Shown one piece after another: positions 61,132-64,000 of a stretch of 64,000 nucleotides of DNA (the stretch's first letter is position 1; every line of letters starts with the position of its first letter). The notes beneath the pieces are model-generated. The model made no database searches and was not told the DNA's origin. It saw only the letters and a list, made by a program, of their open reading frames with translations. The stretch is from PALSA-505 sp963762615 (lineage in GTDB: Bacteria; Actinomycetota; Actinomycetes; Streptosporangiales; Streptosporangiaceae): assembly GCA_963762615.1 (NCBI GenBank), contig CAVXLG010000020.1, forward strand, positions 372,001 to 436,000, in the 5' to 3' direction. Position numbers and translations under genes: made by a program.

Positions 61132-61144
61132 ATCACGTGAGGTT
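61108..61144. repeat. 14-bp direct repeat with CACGTG core
   Basis: GATCACGTGAGGTT occurs at 61108-61121 and again at 61131-61144 (23-bp period). Each contains the palindrome TCACGTGA. A diverged form, GATCAAGTGAGGTC, is found next to the pdxS start. It may be a protein-binding site or a slippage product. Confidence 0.6.
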
Positions 61145-61190
61145 GCGACGGTGCCTGTCGCAGCTTCCGCGCGCGCTTCCGCCGGCGCCG

Positions 61191-61271
61191 CCGGAGTTCT
61201 CCGAGATCGATGACTGGCTGGTCGAGCCTGCCATCGGTGACGGCGCAGACATGCCGCGCCTGACCGGCTGA
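61191..61271 (+). pseudogene. Orphan copy of the LemA-like gene's 3' end
   Basis: 81 bp, ungapped with 60393-60473, encoding EFSEIDDWLVEPAIGDGADM and the same PRLTG-stop. There is no upstream coding part; immediately upstream lies copy A of the pdxS leader. It is a remnant of a tandem duplication rather than a gene. Confidence 0.8.
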
Positions 61272-61296
61272 CGGCCGGGCGCGGCATGCCGGTTAC

Positions 61297-62070
61297 CTAG
61301 GAATGCTTCCAGGTGGTGACGAAGGCATTCTTCTTCGTGCCGGTCAGCGCCCCGGTCAGGATCTGCAGCACTCCCTTGCTGGTTTGCATGTTGACCGCGG
61401 TCTTCGCAGTCACCGATCCGAGAGCCTTACCCCCGACGGCACCCGCGCTGAACGAGATCTTGCCGAACTTGGCCAGCGGCAGCTGCTTGCCGGCGCTGGT
61501 GGCGAGCGAGTCGTCGATGATCAGTTCTTCGAACGAAAGTGCGCCCTTCCCGGACTTCGTGAGCGTGAAGGTGTGGCCTTTGGTCACATCGGCAAGCGTG
61601 GCCGTCGTTTTCGTTGCGGATGTGACGATCGTCGACTTCATCAGGTCACCGGCGTGCAAGGGCTTGGTGCTCACCGTCGCGGCGCCGTCCACGGCCAGTT
61701 CCTCGCCCGCTGCCGGCGATCCGCCCGAGCATTCCAGCAGGACACTCGCCGCGTTGAACTTCGCGGCGGTTTTGCTGCCAGTGAGCATGTAGGAACCCGG
61801 CCCGACACCACTCGTGGCGCTGGTGCAGCTGAGTGTGGGTATCTTGAACTCCGCCGTCATGCTCGCGGCTGCCTTCGGCGTGAATACCCACCCGCCGAAC
61901 CCAGTGCTCGTCGCGTTCGCCCGGTCGACGGACCGCACCCCGGCGGACAGCGCAAGCCCGGCGGAATGGCCGCTGCTGGCCAGGGCCGGGACAGCGCCGC
62001 TCATCGCGAGCAGGAGCGATCCCAGAACGGCAACGCCCGTTCCGACCTTTCGTTCTGTGCGCATCGGCAC
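61297..62070 (-). CDS. Secreted G1/A4-peptidase-like (eqolisin-fold) protein, probably inactive
   Basis: This 257-residue protein starts at ATG 62070 behind AAGGAGGAG. The signal peptide is TGVAVLGSLLLAMSGAVPAL with cleavage near ALASS. The mature part resembles bacterial G1-family beta-sandwich proteins: GFGGWVFTPKAAASMTAEFK, IPTLSCTSATSGVGPGSYML, LHAGDLMKSTIVTSA, then SFEELIIDDS (the position of the catalytic Glu loop) and LPLAKFGKISFSAGAVGGKA. The catalytic Gln expected in the region around LECSGGSP is not visible. It may be a binding or structural secreted protein. It occupies the second duplicated slot before pdxS. Confidence 0.6.
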   Translation of the reverse strand: MPMRTERKVGTGVAVLGSLLLAMSGAVPALASSGHSAGLALSAGVRSVDRANATSTGFGGWVFTPKAAASMTAEFKIPTLSCTSATSGVGPGSYMLTGSKTAAKFNAASVLLECSGGSPAAGEELAVDGAATVSTKPLHAGDLMKSTIVTSATKTTATLADVTKGHTFTLTKSGKGALSFEELIIDDSLATSAGKQLPLAKFGKISFSAGAVGGKALGSVTAKTAVNMQTSKGVLQILTGALTGTKKNAFVTTWKHS

Positions 62071-62217
62071 TCCTCCTTGATCTGTCGCCCAGTGGCAGCC
62101 GCCCCCGCAGTTTCTCCCACTACGTTGCTGCGGTCAACGCCCCGTAATGCTGCACCGCCGGCAGTGCGGCGCAGGTCCAGGCGCGTGACATAGCACGAAC
62201 GGGTCTCAGGTCAAGGA

Positions 62218-62296
62218 CGCGGCCAAAGACCCGCGAGCTGGCGCCCGGAACTACCATGGAGGAGCAGCCAAGTGATCAAGTGAGGTCCTCACCGTG
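62218..62296. repeat. Duplicated pdxS-upstream sequence, copy B (native position)
   Basis: Ends at the pdxS GTG. It shares AAGACCCGCGAG, GGCG-CCGGAACT, GGAGCAGCCA and a GATCA(A/C)GTGAGGT element with copy A at 61048-61131. It probably includes the pdxST leader and ribosome binding region. Confidence 0.7.
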
Positions 62297-63250
62297 TCCG
62301 TCAGTACTTCCCCGCAGACCCCCTCCGACCGCGCTCCCGGCGAGTCAGGCCATGACAGCGTCGGCGCCGCGCAGACGGGGACCGTGCGCCTCAAGCGGGG
62401 CATGGCCGAGATGCTCAAGGGCGGGGTGATCATGGACGTGGTCACTCCCGAACAGGCGAAGATCGCCGAAGACGCGGGGGCGGTGGCGGTGATGGCGCTG
62501 GAGCGAGTGCCGGCCGACATCCGCGCCCAGGGCGGCGTGGCGCGGATGAGCGACCCCGACATGATCGAGCAGATCATCGACGCGGTGTCCGTCCCGGTGA
62601 TGGCCAAGTGCCGGATCGGCCACTTCGTCGAGGCTCAGGTGCTGCAGGCGATCGGCGTGGACTACATCGACGAGTCCGAGGTGCTCACCCCGGCCGACGA
62701 GGCTCACCACGTGGACAAGTGGAAGTTCACGGTGCCGTTCGTGTGCGGCTCCACCAACCTGGGCGAGGCGCTGCGCCGGATTGCCGAGGGCGCGGCCATG
62801 ATCAGGTCGAAGGGCGAGGCCGGCACCGGCAACGTCGTGGAGGCGACCAGGCACATGCGCCAGATGGGAGCCGAGATCCGCACGCTGGCGGCGCTGTCGC
62901 CGGATGAGCTCTACTCGGCGGCCAAGGAGCTGCGCGCGCCTTACGAACTCGTCGCCGAGGTCGCGGCGGCGGGCAGGCTGCCCGTCGTGCTGTTCACCGC
63001 GGGCGGGATCGCCACGCCGGCCGATGCCGCGATGATGATGCAGCTCGGCGCCGAGGGCGTGTTCGTGGGATCGGGCATCTTCAAGTCGGGCGACCCGGCC
63101 ACCCGTGCGGCCGCGATCGTCAAGGCCACGACGTTCTACGAGGACCCGGACGTGATCGCCAAGGTGTCCCGCGGGCTCGGCGAGGCGATGGTCGGCATCA
63201 ACCTGGACACGCTGCCGCCCGAGCAGCACTACGCCGGCCGCGGCTGGTGA
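62294..63250 (+). CDS. pdxS: Pyridoxal 5'-phosphate synthase subunit PdxS
   Basis: This intact 318-residue protein starts at GTG 62294. A polar 30-residue extension precedes the conserved TVRLKRGMAEMLKGGVIMDV. Active-site segments include AVMALERVPADIRAQGGVAR, PVMAKCRIGHFVEAQ and FVCGSTNLGEALRRI, and the phosphate-binding FTAGGIATPADAAMMMQLGA. It forms the (beta/alpha)8 synthase that makes PLP from ribose 5-phosphate, glyceraldehyde 3-phosphate and ammonia supplied by PdxT. It overlaps pdxT by 4 bp (GTGA). Confidence 0.97.
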   Translation: MSVSTSPQTPSDRAPGESGHDSVGAAQTGTVRLKRGMAEMLKGGVIMDVVTPEQAKIAEDAGAVAVMALERVPADIRAQGGVARMSDPDMIEQIIDAVSVPVMAKCRIGHFVEAQVLQAIGVDYIDESEVLTPADEAHHVDKWKFTVPFVCGSTNLGEALRRIAEGAAMIRSKGEAGTGNVVEATRHMRQMGAEIRTLAALSPDELYSAAKELRAPYELVAEVAAAGRLPVVLFTAGGIATPADAAMMMQLGAEGVFVGSGIFKSGDPATRAAAIVKATTFYEDPDVIAKVSRGLGEAMVGINLDTLPPEQHYAGRGW

Positions 63251-63861
63251 CGGGGTTCTGCGATCCGGCGGCGCCGCGCGTCGGAGTGCTGGCGCTGCAG
63301 GGCGATGTCGCCGAGCACCTGCGCGCCCTGGCGGCGGTCGGCGCACGGGCGGTGGCGGTTCGAAGCCCGGACCAGCTCGACGACATCGGCGGCCTGATCA
63401 TCCCGGGCGGCGAGTCCACCACGATCTGGAAGCTGGCGGTCGCGTTCGACCTGATGGAGCCGGTGCGCAAGAGGGTCGAGGCCGGCTTGCCCGCGTTCGG
63501 CTGCTGCGCCGGGATGATCATGCTGGCGGACCGGCTGGTGGACGGGATCGGCGGGCAGGAGACGTTCGGCGGGATCGACATGACGGTACGGCGCAACGCG
63601 TTCGGCCGTCAGGTGGACTCGTTCGAAAGTGACATCGAGCTGCGGGGAATTCCCGGGCCCCCGCTGCGCGCTGTATTCATCAGGGCGCCGTGGGTCGAGC
63701 AGACCGGGCCGGATGTCGAGGTTCTCGGCACCGAGGCCGGCGCGAGTAGGATCGTCGCGGTCCGCCAGGGGGCATTGCTGGCAACGGCGTTCCACCCGGA
63801 GCTGACGCCGGACTTGCGGCTGCACCGGCTCTTTGTCGAAATTGTGAGGAAACAGTCATGA
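63247..63861 (+). CDS. pdxT: Pyridoxal 5'-phosphate synthase glutaminase subunit PdxT
   Basis: This intact 204-residue class I glutaminase starts at GTG 63247. Motifs: VGVLALQGDVAEHLRAL, LIIPGGESTTIWKLA, nucleophile Cys in PAFGCCAGMIMLAD, VRRNAFGRQVDSFES and the His/Glu pair in TAFHPELTPD. It releases ammonia from glutamine and channels it to PdxS. The stop overlaps the yebC start (ATGA). Confidence 0.97.
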   Translation: MTGFCDPAAPRVGVLALQGDVAEHLRALAAVGARAVAVRSPDQLDDIGGLIIPGGESTTIWKLAVAFDLMEPVRKRVEAGLPAFGCCAGMIMLADRLVDGIGGQETFGGIDMTVRRNAFGRQVDSFESDIELRGIPGPPLRAVFIRAPWVEQTGPDVEVLGTEAGASRIVAVRQGALLATAFHPELTPDLRLHRLFVEIVRKQS

Positions 63862-64000
63862 GCGGCCACTCCAAGTGGGCAACCACCAAGCACAAGAAGG
63901 CCGTGGTCGACGCCAGGCGAGGGAAGCTGTTCGCCAAGCTGATCAAGAACGTGGAGGTGGCCGCGCGTACCGGCGGCGGTGACCCGGCGGGCAACCCGAC
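63858..64000 (+). CDS. yebC: YebC/PmpR-family protein, N-terminus (runs off the window)
   Basis: ATG 63858 overlaps the pdxT stop. The visible 47 residues (MSGHSKWATTKHKKAVVDAR, GKLFAKLIKNVEVAARTGGG) are the conserved YebC N-terminus. Family members act as transcription regulators or, as shown for some, as translation factors that relieve stalling at proline runs. The gene continues beyond the right edge; ruvC usually follows. Confidence 0.93.
   Translation, partial: MSGHSKWATTKHKKAVVDARRGKLFAKLIKNVEVAARTGGGDPAGNP

Overview
The window is 64 kb of very GC-rich DNA with actinobacterial codon use, GTG/TTG starts, and the genes for phosphatidylinositol mannosides (pgsA, a PIM acyltransferase, pimA). 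The right third carries the block thrS - HIT - (EF-G-like) - pgsA - PIM acyltransferase - pimA - pdxS - pdxT - yebC, which is conserved in mycobacteria and streptomycetes. The host is therefore a filamentous or related actinomycete; no rRNA or other exact taxonomic marker is present. 

Layout. 0-20 kb is a patchwork of accessory and stress genes: an IS110 relic, YCII-domain and SRPBCC proteins, a PRC-barrel protein, a BrkB-type membrane protein, Hsp20 divergent from a TetR regulator with a palindromic operator, a relic of the 3' half of tRNA-Phe, a fatty-acid desaturase, a baeRF/Rv2629-like protein, a secreted protein, an MsrB / zinc anti-sigma / ECF-sigma group, uvrA, and a TetR/SDR pair with an operator inside a consensus-like promoter. 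20-25 kb holds a K+ channel, two membrane proteins and a 466-residue glutamate decarboxylase. 

25.2-43.4 kb looks like a natural-product cluster without modular megasynthases. The leftward arm has an MFS exporter, an E1 alpha/beta pair, a PhyH dioxygenase, an HPPD/hydroxymandelate-synthase-family enzyme, three ketosynthase-type proteins, two acyl carrier proteins and two AMP-forming ligases; a phosphopantetheinyl transferase lies inside it in the opposite direction. The rightward arm has an SGNH hydrolase, an O-methyltransferase, an esterase, an HpgT-like aminotransferase and a GNAT. The enzyme set suggests arylglycine or aryl-acyl chemistry joined to dissociated KS/ACP chemistry. 

44.6-64 kb is the conserved housekeeping block, but it is interrupted by three paralogous proteins resembling circularly permuted ATP-grasp ligases, an MFS transporter and a third AMP-forming ligase. 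These may belong to the same biosynthetic system. Between the LemA-like gene and pdxS, a flanking sequence pair is duplicated around two different secreted-protein genes. 

Caution: from about 22 kb rightwards many genes, including housekeeping ones, are broken by single-base indels that are repaired by one frame change each. I read most of these as sequence or assembly errors and annotate each such gene across its full span, with the break position given in the entry.
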